From contig JAJTTP010000004.1 of assembly GCA_023313575.1 (NCBI GenBank), positions 2,294,001-2,358,000 of the forward strand: a stretch of 64,000 nucleotides of DNA, in the 5' to 3' direction. The DNA comes from Eutypella sp. D-1. Its lineage: Eukaryota; Ascomycota; Sordariomycetes; Xylariales; Diatrypaceae. The position numbers and the translations under genes were made by a program. Under the pieces are notes generated by a model. That model was not told the DNA's origin and did no database searches. It worked only from the letters and a program-made list of their open reading frames with translations. Of this stretch, positions 38,417 through 48,110 are shown piece after piece. The stretch's first letter is position 1, and each line of letters starts with the position of its first letter.

Positions 38417-40654
38417 TTAACCGAGTCTGATCTTTCGAGGCTCTCCCTGGTTCTGCTCCCAGATGTCTTTGGGCACCCGACCAGCGGCCTTTCTTTCCAT
38501 GAAATCACCTCTCCTCTCGATCCAGAGCACGTTGTAGAACTCATAAGTGTCTTGCTCCCACTCCTTTGGTACCATATCGTCCTGGTATTCGGAGCAGAAT
38601 ATGTCTTTCAGAAAGAAGGGTCCATGATCCATCCTCTCGGCTTCTTTCTCCATGCTCTCATAACATTCGGATTTAGCATTCTGTCCAGCGACAGAATCTA
38701 CTGCACTGTCAGCGTCAAATTCTTCTGAGGTATCGTCTTCGTTCTTACATTTTTGCTTCTTCTGCTGGAAACTTTCAATCGGCAGGAAATGGTAGTGATC
38801 GCTATCGGTGTCCCCGGACCGGTAACAGCCCAGTCTGTCGACCATCTCCTCGTACATCATAGCAGCCTCAAGATAGCTTGAATTGCCCTGCGAGATGGCT
38901 ATGACTTCGATTGTTTGCTGGGCCTTGATATTAATATTATCATCCATCACCCTGAGAAGCCCAGCCCAGCGCCCTTGGTTATCTTCAAGAGTAACTACAG
39001 AGCAGTACATCTCCAAATCGGGTCCTTTTTTGTATAGCTCTGTGTCTCGAGCAGAGACACTAAGAGCCGAAATATCTCGCAGTTTACTCCATTGCGGCAC
39101 CCTCTCATGGGGAAGTAGGACTCTCCGGACATTTAATTTAGCTGTAAATGCGGTGCATGAGAGGAAGCACTTACGCCCTTGACTTCCGACGGTTGATGGG
39201 GAAACTGTTATGGGTAAGGGGTAGTGAAATCTAGACGTAATATCCGACTCATGTGAGTACCAGTCGTTCGGCCGGTTAGCGCAATCTTTGTCTTCTGTTT
39301 CATGAGACCATCCAGTGGGCAAATTTTCACCAGATGGATTATCCCGCAGCCCCTTATACTTTTCTAAAATTCCCGTTTCGAGTATCGTGCACTCATCATC
39401 CACGGTGGTCGAGCTAATCCAATCAATAAGCTTCCTAGTTCTCCGTGAACGCGGCGTGATAGGACACCTAGTTAGTCCCCGAAACCCAGATGTATTCACG
39501 TCTTGGACCTCGTAATCCAGGCCGCTTTCTAGACTTGCTGGGTCGACCAGGCATTGCCATCCAATCCAAGACCAGGATGGCAATGGCGGGGACGGTCCAG
39601 ATTTCTCGTCAGAACGAACTCGTCTCTTCGCCTTAAGTAGAGGCTGCCAGAGAAGGGCGGAATCGAGGAAAACAGCCGGCAGTCCACTGATGAAGCCTCC
39701 CGGGAAGCCACACGTCAAGGCATCGAGCACACCAGAGATGGCCGGCAGTGCATCCTGGGCGTATGTGAGATCACGATGATTGTACCGGAATATGAGCTCC
39801 ATGTAGAGCCTAAAGTTAGGGATGGACGAGGTTACAAGGCTCTGTAATAACTTCTTGGTGTGGATCATTCCTGTAATGCCGTCTTCTTGGGCCCTTTTGT
39901 TATTATGAGGTCTTATTCGGCCCGAGGGAATTTTTCTAGGAGAAGTCAAGGAAACGGACCACACAGCTCCCTGGCAATCCCAGAATATCGCATGGTCAAG
40001 GAAAACAAAAGACCGCTTGGAAAGCATTTGTTCCTGGAAGGTCCATCCGCGTGTGGCCCAATGTGTTCTAAACAGCGCCCCATGGAGCCTGCCCACATCG
40101 GGAAAATCTTCTTTGTTTTTGACTCTCTCAGGATTAGTTCCTGCACCGTACAGTCCCAGTGACCTCGCGGCTGCTATGATCGTGAAATAAGCCCCGGAAT
40201 AGATGTCTCTCATAGATAAGACGTTGCCCGCTGTGGTCTCATGGTTTTGGGCGATGCAGAGGCAGTCAACCCAGAGATATCGCACGCCGGATTGTTTCAC
40301 GAAGTCTATTGAGTCCTGGATAACTTCTGGTAGTTTGTCGGCGATCCCAGACTCAGATAGATATCCAGGTGTCCTGAAGTTGTTCAAATTACTCCATTGG
40401 AGTACCGGCCTTTCTGCAGGTGTCTGGTCGCTGCTGGCGTTCGATGGACACCCCCAGACGTAGCTAAGAGCTACGTATTTGTCGACTGAATTGCCCGACA
40501 CGAGGCAGCTTTTCTGGCTGTCGATGACCCAGAAGTTTGGAATGTCCTTTGGTGGCGTAGTTTGACATTTGCTGTCATGGAGCTCTGTACACTTTTGAAG
40601 CGATTCTTGGAGTAAAGACACGCAGTCTGCACTCCCCAGGACTCCAGGTGCCAT
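38417..40654 (-). CDS. HET-domain protein (heterokaryon incompatibility type)
   Basis: A 745-residue frame from ATG 40654, stop at 38417. It holds the HET-domain landmarks in order: KYVALSYVWG (about residue 58), DSIDFVKQSGVRYLWVDCLC (about 115-134), DIYSGAYFTIIAAARS (about 148) and TRGWTFQEQMLSKR (about 200). The C-terminal part ends with a stretch typical of such proteins (NVLWIERRGDFMERKAAGRV). HET domains trigger cell death when incompatible alleles meet after hyphal fusion and are related to TIR folds; whether this one acts in allorecognition is unknown. The usual Cys-rich N-terminal segment is absent and the frame is open only to a TAA just upstream of a GTG at 40711, so a 5' exon may be missing from this model. 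No intron was needed within it. Confidence 0.85.
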   Translation of the reverse strand: MAPGVLGSADCVSLLQESLQKCTELHDSKCQTTPPKDIPNFWVIDSQKSCLVSGNSVDKYVALSYVWGCPSNASSDQTPAERPVLQWSNLNNFRTPGYLSESGIADKLPEVIQDSIDFVKQSGVRYLWVDCLCIAQNHETTAGNVLSMRDIYSGAYFTIIAAARSLGLYGAGTNPERVKNKEDFPDVGRLHGALFRTHWATRGWTFQEQMLSKRSFVFLDHAIFWDCQGAVWSVSLTSPRKIPSGRIRPHNNKRAQEDGITGMIHTKKLLQSLVTSSIPNFRLYMELIFRYNHRDLTYAQDALPAISGVLDALTCGFPGGFISGLPAVFLDSALLWQPLLKAKRRVRSDEKSGPSPPLPSWSWIGWQCLVDPASLESGLDYEVQDVNTSGFRGLTRCPITPRSRRTRKLIDWISSTTVDDECTILETGILEKYKGLRDNPSGENLPTGWSHETEDKDCANRPNDWYSHESDITSRFHYPLPITVSPSTVGSQGRKCFLSCTAFTAKLNVRRVLLPHERVPQWSKLRDISALSVSARDTELYKKGPDLEMYCSVVTLEDNQGRWAGLLRVMDDNINIKAQQTIEVIAISQGNSSYLEAAMMYEEMVDRLGCYRSGDTDSDHYHFLPIESFQQKKQKCKNEDDTSEEFDADSAVDSVAGQNAKSECYESMEKEAERMDHGPFFLKDIFCSEYQDDMVPKEWEQDTYEFYNVLWIERRGDFMERKAAGRVPKDIWEQNQGEPRKIRLG

Positions 40655-41800
40655 TCTCTTCTGCGGAATTCCTTCAGCAATAACTGCCCGGGGCCCACAA
40701 GGCACTACCACCCGGTCTCGGGCTTAGAAGGTACGTAGGCAGACTGGCAGACTGGCGGATAGGAAAGATATACCGTATCTTCTGATACCATCTGGATAGA
40801 GTTAGAACTGGTCTGTTTCTAAACCCTATGATGCTCCTTACTCGGAAACTTTGAAGGATCAATAATTCGTGTATAGAAGGATGTCTTTCTGGTGTCGCGA
40901 CGCTGAAGGGGCCAGAGGGGCTAGGTTGGAAAACTGTTGTTGCATACAGAAAGGGCCTATCTAGGCGGGCGCGCCGCCCTTATACATATATACAGCGATG
41001 CGGACTAGACCCGCATCCTCCACTTAGTACCGTGGCACGAAAAACAGTCTACGTAATGTGTCGAAGAAATCTTGGGAGGTTACGATACACAGAACATCGA
41101 ATGCAACAGGGACTTATGATCTGCCGCGAAAGAAGTCGCCGTATTCCAGAAATCAGACACTCCCATTGGGTATTTCAAAGCCGTAGCTACACAAATTGGT
41201 GTTCAACATGCCCGAGCAAGGCTTTCTAAGGGGCCGGTTTGTCAAGCTCCTAGTGCTGCGGAAAAACAGGATTATTGGGGGAAATCTCTTCGTAGCCACC
41301 GTTACATCGTGTAGGCGCTGCTCACGCTGAACCGTGCTGTGATGTCACTTCAAGTATCCAGCCAGCCTTGCGATGCGCCATCATTTCCTTGATGTAATAA
41401 GCAAGCTAATGTGAATGTCAGAATGTTACTATTGGTATGCAGTATTACTCTAAAAGCCCCATTCCGAGCCTCAAAGGCAGACTGGCAGAGGGTGCCAGCT
41501 CCAAAGAGTTACACTCTCCATCTGCTGGATAACGCGTAATCTATTAGATCATCCATGTGATGCGGTATTCCATACACTAGGCAAACATGGAACTTGAGAC
41601 TTGACAGTTAAAGTAGAAGGAAATCCATTCACTAACTATATGCTTAGGTTGATACCTAAAGAAAGAAAGAAAAGAGTGACTAGCTACATAGGAAATCACG
41701 AAAGGCACCGCGCGCATTAGGAGTAGGGGGAGCCTCTGGGTTGAATGATCTATTACCTCCGCGACCGTAGCCATAACTATAACCGTAACCACATATAATA
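40655..41800. other. Intergenic DNA, no supported gene
   Basis: Upstream region of the HET gene. A possible missing 5' exon of that gene would lie here. Only short frames; TATA-like TATACATATATACAG near 40980. Confidence 0.4.
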
Positions 41801-42121
41801 TCATATATTATACATATCTACCATGGGCGCGGCCATAGGAGGTGAGGGCCGACGTAAAAGTAGTTCTTCACGGGACAGTCTGTGCCGCTTGTCGTAGTCT
41901 TCAACCAGGCGAGAGGCGTTTTCCATGAGGGCCTCTCGGGGGAGGGGGTACCATTCGTCGTCCTTTGCATCGTAACCTTTCCATTTCACGAGATACTCTA
42001 GGAGAGGGCGCGCTCCGCGATGCGAGACTCGGCGTCCTCCCAGTCGCTCGATCTCATATGAGACCCACTCGTTGTCGTCACCGGTGACGCAAATTCGAAC
42101 AGGGACGGGTCGTCTTCTTGA
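41801..42121 (-). mobile_element. Chromodomain fragment of a gypsy-type (chromovirus) polyprotein
   Basis: An open frame with no start codon of its own carries EYLVKWKGYDAKDDEWYPLP followed by ENASRLVEDYDKRH, the chromodomain found at the C-terminus of chromovirus integrases. Upstream the frame is closed by TGA; protease, reverse transcriptase, RNase H and integrase core are absent, so this is a stranded 3' end. Chromodomains of these elements steer integration to particular chromatin. It is unrelated by visible sequence to the solo LTR at 37.3 kb, although both could derive from one family. Confidence 0.75.
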
Positions 42122-42308
42122 TCATGAGTCCCTCCCTCCCCTGAGGCCCATGATGAACGTGAGCGACTGAAATAACTGATTTGTTTGCTTGCAATGATAC
42201 TGGTAGGGGCGAGCCTAGCCCAGTGGGTGGTATTTAAACGGTCCCAACTGCTTTCGTACCATACAACATCATTACCACCATCAATACAATCTTCTTGGAA
42301 TCAGTTGG

Positions 42309-42366
42309 TGATGAGAGTGGGATTCGAACCCACGCGGATTGCTCCTCCAGGAGGAAATCTGGCTTG
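42309..42366 (-). pseudogene. 3' half of a class II (Leu-like) tRNA
   Basis: Read on the minus strand: a long variable arm (CCTCC TG GAGG), a perfect T arm (GTGGG TTCGAAT CCCAC), then TCTCATC and a discriminator A. A CTCAAG string before it could be a Leu CAA anticodon loop. The matching 5' acceptor strand (GATGAGA) and D arm are not found upstream, even allowing an intron, so it appears to be a tRNA fragment. Confidence 0.5.
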
Positions 42367-43252
42367 AGAAGTGGCTTGGCTGGTAATTACATTCGGTTCG
42401 CCCACGGGGTGGGTGGTGGGGATGGATATCTTGAATCAATACAGTAAAGATCTAAGGAATATTAAAAAAAAATAAAAGAAGAAAAAATAATAATAACGGA
42501 GTTGACAATCTCCATCTCGAAAGGCTAGCCCAAGTTCCCCAAGCCAGCCGTGTTCCACCGGGCTACGCGACGGGGGAGGTTCTCTGCAGAGTGAAGCCTC
42601 CCTGAAGGGTACCCTCCATTTCTTAGGACCACCTAATCAAACACTGGTTACCCGAGCGGATAGGTGAAATCCCCGCAGCGTCCTCGGTGGGCGGGGCTTG
42701 AGGGATCTAACGGAATTGGGAAAATTCTAGTCTCTCGAGAATTGCAAGCGCCTTCTACCCACATGACCATGACAGTCATGGTTTTAAGTTTTAGAATTGG
42801 TTTATAAAGGTATAGGGCAAGTGTGGGGTAGCTCAACGGGTAAATTCCGGCTGGAAAATTTAATTGGGGTAATTAAATCGGGGTAATCGTGTACCTAAGT
42901 ACTTGAATAATCAGGACAACTATTTTTATCTTATCGCAGCTGCTGATGCGACAGTGCCAAGAGTGCGACAGCTATAGGTCCGCTGTAGTTAAGCAAGCTG
43001 GGAGCTTCACTTCACTTACAACCTGCACTTATATCTGTTACTACACTTGTTTACTCGCGATTACCAAAACATTGCACCGGCAAAATGCCTTTACCAGTCG
43101 CGATCGCGCGCTGATGGCATACTTGTGGTCCATAACAAGCGAATAAACAGCAACAACTCAATAACTCAGTTATTTCCTTCACCGTCACTTAGTCGAGTTC
43201 CATAAGGGCAGCGCAGAAGACGAACAACGAATGTAACTCGAACCCGCCCACG
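42367..43252. other. Intergenic DNA with tRNA-like and 5S-like debris
   Basis: Several stretches recall RNA polymerase III genes without folding properly: a D-arm-like GTAGCTCAACGGGTA near 42827, a 7-bp stem near 42528-42555, and GTCCGCTGTAGTTAAGCAAG near 42978, which resembles the core of fungal 5S rRNA. None is complete enough to call. The last 250 bases are the GPI15 promoter. Confidence 0.25.
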
Positions 43253-44074
43253 ATGCTCACCACAAAGCCCTACCTACGCACCCGGCGCCCCTCCCCGACA
43301 ACCGCCGAGTTCATCGTGTCAACCCTGCCCCCCTTAACCCGGCCCCTGCGCGTTCTTCTCGGCGTCGTCTACCTCGTGCGTCTGCTCGCCGGCCTCTGCG
43401 TCCTGCAGCTCCTGTACTCCGCCTGGACCCTAAGCCCCTTCGCAGCGCCGTACCTCCCACCATCGCCCGCTCCACCCGCCCCGACCCGCATCTCGCTTTC
43501 CTCACTACTAGACTACTCGACGACTTTCCTCTCGCTCGGGACCCTGCACCGGGCACTGCACACGATCCAGACGGCGACGTCGGCGGGACGACTAGCGGCG
43601 CGGGCAGCGGCGGCGCTCGGGCCGTGGTGGTTGGTGATGGGGGCGTGCGGGGGTTTACTCTACGTGTGCGTGATGCGTCTGCACGCCGAGGAGCGGTTGC
43701 TGGTGTTGCGGGGCCTAGGGATCCAGACCAGCACCGGGGCGGCGACGGTGCTCGGGCGTCCCACCACCCGCTTCATCCCCACCGAGAAGATCCGCGACGT
43801 CCTCGTCGCCGAAGCCTTCCGCGGCTTCGCCGTCCGCCATTACCTTGTTGTTGTCGTCGATGGCGAGGAGGATGTCGTTGTCGTGTTTCCCCGCCTCTTG
43901 CCGCGCCCCCGCATCCTTGAGAAGGTCTGGCGCGGCGTTAGGGGTTGCTTGTATGAGTATGATTGTGCTGGTGCTGGTGTCGGTGTCGGTGTCGGGAGGC
44001 GTGCTGCTGCTCACCCTGCGTTGGATGATAGACTTGATGAGAAGGATGAGGGGGATGCGGATCGGAATGGATAA
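43253..44074 (+). CDS. GPI15: PIG-H/GPI15-like subunit of GPI-GlcNAc transferase
   Basis: A 273-residue intronless frame from ATG 43253. Two hydrophobic segments (about residues 28-50 and 122-142) form a hairpin in the membrane. After them comes the PIG-H domain: EERLLVLRGLGIQTSTG, FIPTEKIRDVLVAEAFRGFA and HYLVVVVDGEEDVVVVFPRL, ending KVWRGVRGCLYEYD. PIG-H/Gpi15 is an ER subunit of the complex that adds GlcNAc to phosphatidylinositol, the first step of GPI-anchor synthesis, needed for fungal cell-wall proteins. The residue order fits the family; the C-terminal 20 residues are low-complexity. It converges on the PUS3 gene with about 270 bases between stops. Very GC-rich third positions, as in the rest of this block. 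Confidence 0.8.
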   Translation: MLTTKPYLRTRRPSPTTAEFIVSTLPPLTRPLRVLLGVVYLVRLLAGLCVLQLLYSAWTLSPFAAPYLPPSPAPPAPTRISLSSLLDYSTTFLSLGTLHRALHTIQTATSAGRLAARAAAALGPWWLVMGACGGLLYVCVMRLHAEERLLVLRGLGIQTSTGAATVLGRPTTRFIPTEKIRDVLVAEAFRGFAVRHYLVVVVDGEEDVVVVFPRLLPRPRILEKVWRGVRGCLYEYDCAGAGVGVGVGRRAAAHPALDDRLDEKDEGDADRNG

Positions 44075-44344
44075 GGTGGCTTCTAGGAGGAAATGGATTT
44101 TTGGGGGGGGGGGGATGGGGCGGGAATGGCGCCTTTGAGGTCGAGACGCTTTGATACGTGATGATGGGCGGTTGCTTCGATTGCTTCGAGCGAGATACGC
44201 GAATGATACCCAGAAACCTCATGCACATAACTATGCATACATGAATATGTTCCAATTCACCATATATACTCATCATCCTCTCATGATAAGACATTCGCGG
44301 CGTGAATCCCTATCTAATCGAGCCTAGCCCAACCCAACCTAACC

Positions 44345-46588
44345 TTACTCATCGGCATCCTCATCCACCGCAGCACGACCACCGCCGCCGCCGCCGACAC
44401 TCTTACTAACCCACACGCCGCCCTCGGCCTCGATCTCAGCGCGCTTATGATTGGCCCTCGCCTCCCTCCACTCCGCAACGGACGCGAACCCGCGCTTCCG
44501 CGCCTCGCGCTCGTACGTCTCCGCCGGACTCGGCAGTAGCGCCTTCGTCTGCAGCGGCTGGTACTGTCCCACGACGTGCGCGCAGTTACCACCCACGAAC
44601 AGGCGTTGGCTGGGGCTCGCGTACTTCTTCCTCTTCCCTTTCGCCTCAGTGGTGGTGGCGTCTTCTGATGGTGGTGGTGATGATAATGATGGGGAATCGA
44701 ATCCCGCGACCAGACCCAGTAGTTGCGCCGCGAGCAGCTCATCCATCTTGCGTTCGCGCCACGTGGTCCAGAGGTCGTCGGCGAGGCCGTGGAGGCCATT
44801 ATGCCGGTCAAGCGGCCCAATGCCCTCGCCGATCTGGTGCCAGCCGTCGGCGCCCGCGCCGTCGCCGATGCGGGCCCAGCGCAGCGTGTCGACGTGGCGG
44901 CGCGTCCGGTCGAAGGCCGGGTCGCGCGGGTCCTGGTCGTCCTTCGGGTCGGGGAACACGCAGTCCCAGAGGACCAGCGGCGTCTCGTTCGCGAGGACGT
45001 AGTTGGGCCGCTGCGGCTGCGCCGTCGGGTCCAGCAGTCGGTCGATTATAGATGGTGCTTCGAGACCCTGGCCTACCATGAACAGCACCGCGGCCATGCA
45101 CCGGATCTGGTGCCAGAGGAACGCCGACCCGCGCACGTGGATGTAGTAGACCTTGGGGTGTCTCTCGGCTGGGGAGGAGGAGTGGGAGAGGGGGGAGAAT
45201 TCCGGCGTCGACAAGAACGGTAGCGACGATCCCGTCGCGCCCGGCACCTCGACGATGTCGGCCTCGAAGATGCGGCGCTCGAAGTTCGTGATCAGCTTGC
45301 TGGGGTCGACCTTGCAGAAATTGCGAAAGTCGTGCAGGCCCTCGAACCGCTTCGCAGCGTCGCGCATGGCGTCGATGTCGAGCCAGCCCTCCTTCCCCTT
45401 CTCCTGGTCCCCAACTCCCCCGCCCTTCTTCTTCTTGCCAGCAGCGCCGCCCGGGTTCTCGAGACTGCGCGGGATCGGTGGGAATGCCGGCTGCGTGAAG
45501 AAGTACCGGTACTGCCGCTCGCGGCAATCGTGGCGCGCGGAGAACCCCGCCGGCGGCGCCGGACACCACGCCAGCACCCGGATGTCCTTGGGTAGGATCC
45601 GGTTCAGCACCTTGGGGTACTGGATCTCGTCGGCGACGTCGTCGAACTCGCGCTGCTGCTCCTGCTGCTTCCGGGGTCTCGGCTCGCCACCACCATTATC
45701 GTCGTCATTGCCATTGCCAGCTTCCGCTTCCGCCTCCCGGGCCGGCAGCGGACGACTACTCCGCACGCGAATCCCAACAACCTGCCCAAAGGCGCTGACG
45801 CCGCGGTCAGTGCGTCCGCACTTGGAGTACTCCCAGCGGGGGTCGTCGAAGTTAACGACGGACGGGTCCTCGGGGAAGATCAGACACGCGCGCACCAGCG
45901 CCCGCCACAGCTCCTCCTCTATCGTCGCCACGTTCGCGCTCCTCTGGTACTCGAACCCCCCGTACCGCCGTCCCAAGTACGCCAGCTTCAGCGCTATCAC
46001 CCGCGTCGTGTATCGTGACGGGTCGAGCTTGCGCGCGCCCTTGCTTGGCTTCGCTTCTACCGTTGGTGATGCTGCTGCTGCTGCGTCTCCGTCTCCTTTT
46101 GCCTCGTCCCCCGGGACAACGGCTGCTGCTGCTGTCGCATCTTTACCTACCGCCTCCCCCGCCGCAGTAGCGATAGCAGTGGCGGCGGAAGATCCTCCCG
46201 CCTCATTCGAACCCTTCGCTGCGCCCTGCTGCAGCTGCAGGTCGCGCGCGCGCGCCTCGGACTCGAGCTCCTGGATGCGCCGGATGAGCGCGTCCTTAGA
46301 CCAGCGAGTATACCTCAGGGAATCGAGCTGCTCCATCATGCTACGCCTCGTGCGCAGGCCGCGGTCCAGAATCCTGCCGCCACCCGGCCGCGCGATGATG
46401 ATGCCCTTGCTGAAGAACCTCTTCCTCTGTGCGTTAGGAATACATCGGGCGTGCGAGGACGCTGTGGTGGTGGTGCTGGTGGTGGCGAGACTGGTTACGG
46501 GGGTGACGGTGGTGAACCCCTGGACAATAACAACGTGCTTGTTGAGCAGTCCCCGGCTGAGAAGTCGGCGACTGTGGTGGGCGTTCAT
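44345..46588 (-). CDS. DEG1/PUS3: tRNA pseudouridine synthase (TruA family, positions 38/39)
   Basis: A 747-residue frame. TruA-family landmarks: KLAYLGRRYGGFEYQ, the catalytic loop KCGRTDRGVSAFGQVVG with Asp261, RQYRYFFTQPAF, LHDFRNFCKVD and RGSAFLWHQIRCMAAVLFMV. LIRRIQELE near the start of the conserved part is typical of the Deg1/Pus3 branch, which makes pseudouridine at positions 38 and 39 of tRNA anticodon arms. The first ATG at 46588 adds 83 Ser/Thr/Arg-rich residues that could be a mitochondrial presequence; the in-frame ATG at 46339 (MMEQLDSLRYTRWSKDAL) gives a start closer to the usual one. CCTAACGCACAG at 46446-46435 resembles a branch and acceptor, so the extension may partly be intron. 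An Ala-rich insert occupies roughly residues 125-190. Confidence 0.88.
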   Translation of the reverse strand: MNAHHSRRLLSRGLLNKHVVIVQGFTTVTPVTSLATTSTTTTASSHARCIPNAQRKRFFSKGIIIARPGGGRILDRGLRTRRSMMEQLDSLRYTRWSKDALIRRIQELESEARARDLQLQQGAAKGSNEAGGSSAATAIATAAGEAVGKDATAAAAVVPGDEAKGDGDAAAAASPTVEAKPSKGARKLDPSRYTTRVIALKLAYLGRRYGGFEYQRSANVATIEEELWRALVRACLIFPEDPSVVNFDDPRWEYSKCGRTDRGVSAFGQVVGIRVRSSRPLPAREAEAEAGNGNDDDNGGGEPRPRKQQEQQREFDDVADEIQYPKVLNRILPKDIRVLAWCPAPPAGFSARHDCRERQYRYFFTQPAFPPIPRSLENPGGAAGKKKKGGGVGDQEKGKEGWLDIDAMRDAAKRFEGLHDFRNFCKVDPSKLITNFERRIFEADIVEVPGATGSSLPFLSTPEFSPLSHSSSPAERHPKVYYIHVRGSAFLWHQIRCMAAVLFMVGQGLEAPSIIDRLLDPTAQPQRPNYVLANETPLVLWDCVFPDPKDDQDPRDPAFDRTRRHVDTLRWARIGDGAGADGWHQIGEGIGPLDRHNGLHGLADDLWTTWRERKMDELLAAQLLGLVAGFDSPSLSSPPPSEDATTTEAKGKRKKYASPSQRLFVGGNCAHVVGQYQPLQTKALLPSPAETYEREARKRGFASVAEWREARANHKRAEIEAEGGVWVSKSVGGGGGGRAAVDEDADE

Positions 46589-47023
46589 ACGACGCCCTTA
46601 TCGCTCGGACTTGGGCGTGCGCGCATTCGTCATGCGGGGTTTTCAATTTTGTGTGTATACTTAAGTATATATATATATACAATATCGGGTTTTGCCGATG
46701 GGATCCTCCCGTTGAGTTTATGCCGTCTTAAAGCTTGGTTGTCCCATGGAAGTAGACTCGTCAAGGATCACAGTAGGGCGAATTACAGAATATGGAATTT
46801 TGGTTGGATATCGGTAGTATTGGGGGGTTGCAAAATCTTTATCGATAAGGAAAAGGTTCACTATAAGCTCTATCGTTGCATACTTAGGTAGTCTGAATAG
46901 CGTACTTATGCTTGGCTGGGCTGCCCTGACCTGGGTATACTCCGAAAACTGACCTCAAAAAGGAGTTGCAACTTCCGGTGTTACGCGCTACTGAGCCTCC
47001 CCTTCAATTATTCATCATATTCG
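46589..47023. promoter_or_regulatory. Divergent promoter between PUS3 and the GTPase gene
   Basis: A 435-base region between divergent starts. It contains a TA run (46665-46681) that could serve as a TATA element for PUS3. Nothing else is distinctive. Confidence 0.4.
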
Positions 47024-47990
47024 ATGGAAGAAGATGAAGTGACGCTTACGGTTCTGCTACTCGGGGATGAGGGAGTGGGGAAGACGACGTTTTTATCGTG
47101 AGTTTTTGCCTTTTTCCTTCTTCCCAACTAGTGTAGTAGACCTACCTATACGTAAGACGAAAGGCAGAGCCAGACCCAGGAGCCCCAGGCTAACGAACAA
47201 CCCCCCAGACGAGTGAGCGCGGGCGACCAGTCCTCCCTCGACGGACCCATGCCGCCCGGCACGCGCACGCTGCGGGATCTGGACCAGCCTTTCGTGTTCG
47301 AGCTGCGCGGCAGACGGGGCCGGCGGTTCCGCCTCGAGTTCCGCGACCCCGACGGCCCCGGCGACTGGCGCCTGCTGCGCCCGGACTTGGTCCTTGTCTG
47401 CTACGATATCGGTCGGCGCGCGACCCTCGCGCGTTTGTTGACTGTGGTGAGTTTATGTGCGGATGGTTTTTTTTTCTTCCATGTTGTTTATTCGTTTATT
47501 TGTTCGTGGGTCCTGTCAATATAGACGGAATTTCTATGTAGTCGTCGCCTCTCCTATGCTACATCCGTCCCTTATACTTGCCTATACCGAACGCAATGCC
47601 CCCCCCCCTCCCATCCTACCCCTTCCATCTTCCCTCTAACGCTGAGCGATGACGAAAAAATAGTGGATCAAGGACCTGCGCAGCGCATTCCACCACTGCG
47701 GCGGCGACGCGCCGCCGATCATGGTGGCGGGCCTCAAGCGGGACCTGCGGGGCCCGCCGCCCCGAGACGGCAGCAATGCAGATGCCGCCAGTCCCGGGGA
47801 TGCCGCGTTCCCGGAGGAGGGCTACAGGGCAGCGCAGGAGATGCGGGCGGACGGATACATCGAGTGCTCGGCGGCGACGGGCGAGCTCCTGCGCTTGGCG
47901 TTCGAGGAGATCTGCAGGGCTGCTGTCAAGACCGCCTCCGTGGACAGTAGCGGTGGTGCGGGGGGCGGCGGCGGGTGTGTGATATTATGA
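47024..47990 (+). CDS. Divergent Rho-like small GTPase
   Basis: Three exons (47024-47097, 47209-47446, 47664-47990) give 212 residues; both introns have GTGAGT donors and CTAAC branch sites. Residues 6-22 carry strand 1 and the P-loop (VTLTVLLLGDEGVGKTT). The G3/switch II motif DxxGQ is replaced by DPDGPGDW (71-78), so the catalytic Gln is missing. G4 reads GLKRDL (127-132) with Leu instead of Asn/Thr. G5 is ECSAATG. The C-terminus is CVIL, a CaaX box whose Leu predicts geranylgeranylation and membrane attachment. Rho-like is inferred from the overall spacing and C-terminus; weak or absent GTP hydrolysis is inferred from the missing Gln. Frame continuity across all three exons is strong evidence that the gene is real. 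It converges with RPC9 120 bases downstream. Confidence 0.8.
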
Positions 47991-48110
47991 GTGTCGTGTG
48001 TGTAGCTTGGGACAATATATAGATATCCTGCCATAGCCAATGCTTACACGTCGGCGAAGTTGGCAACCAGCCGAAGCCAAAACGCGTTTAAAAGAAAAAA
48101 ATCCTTGAAA

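Noticed and set aside
45153..46664. 503-codon plus-strand frame opposite PUS3
   Set aside because: Antisense shadow of a very GC-rich gene; composition is Ser/Arg/Pro-rich with no motif, while the minus strand has a full TruA-family protein.
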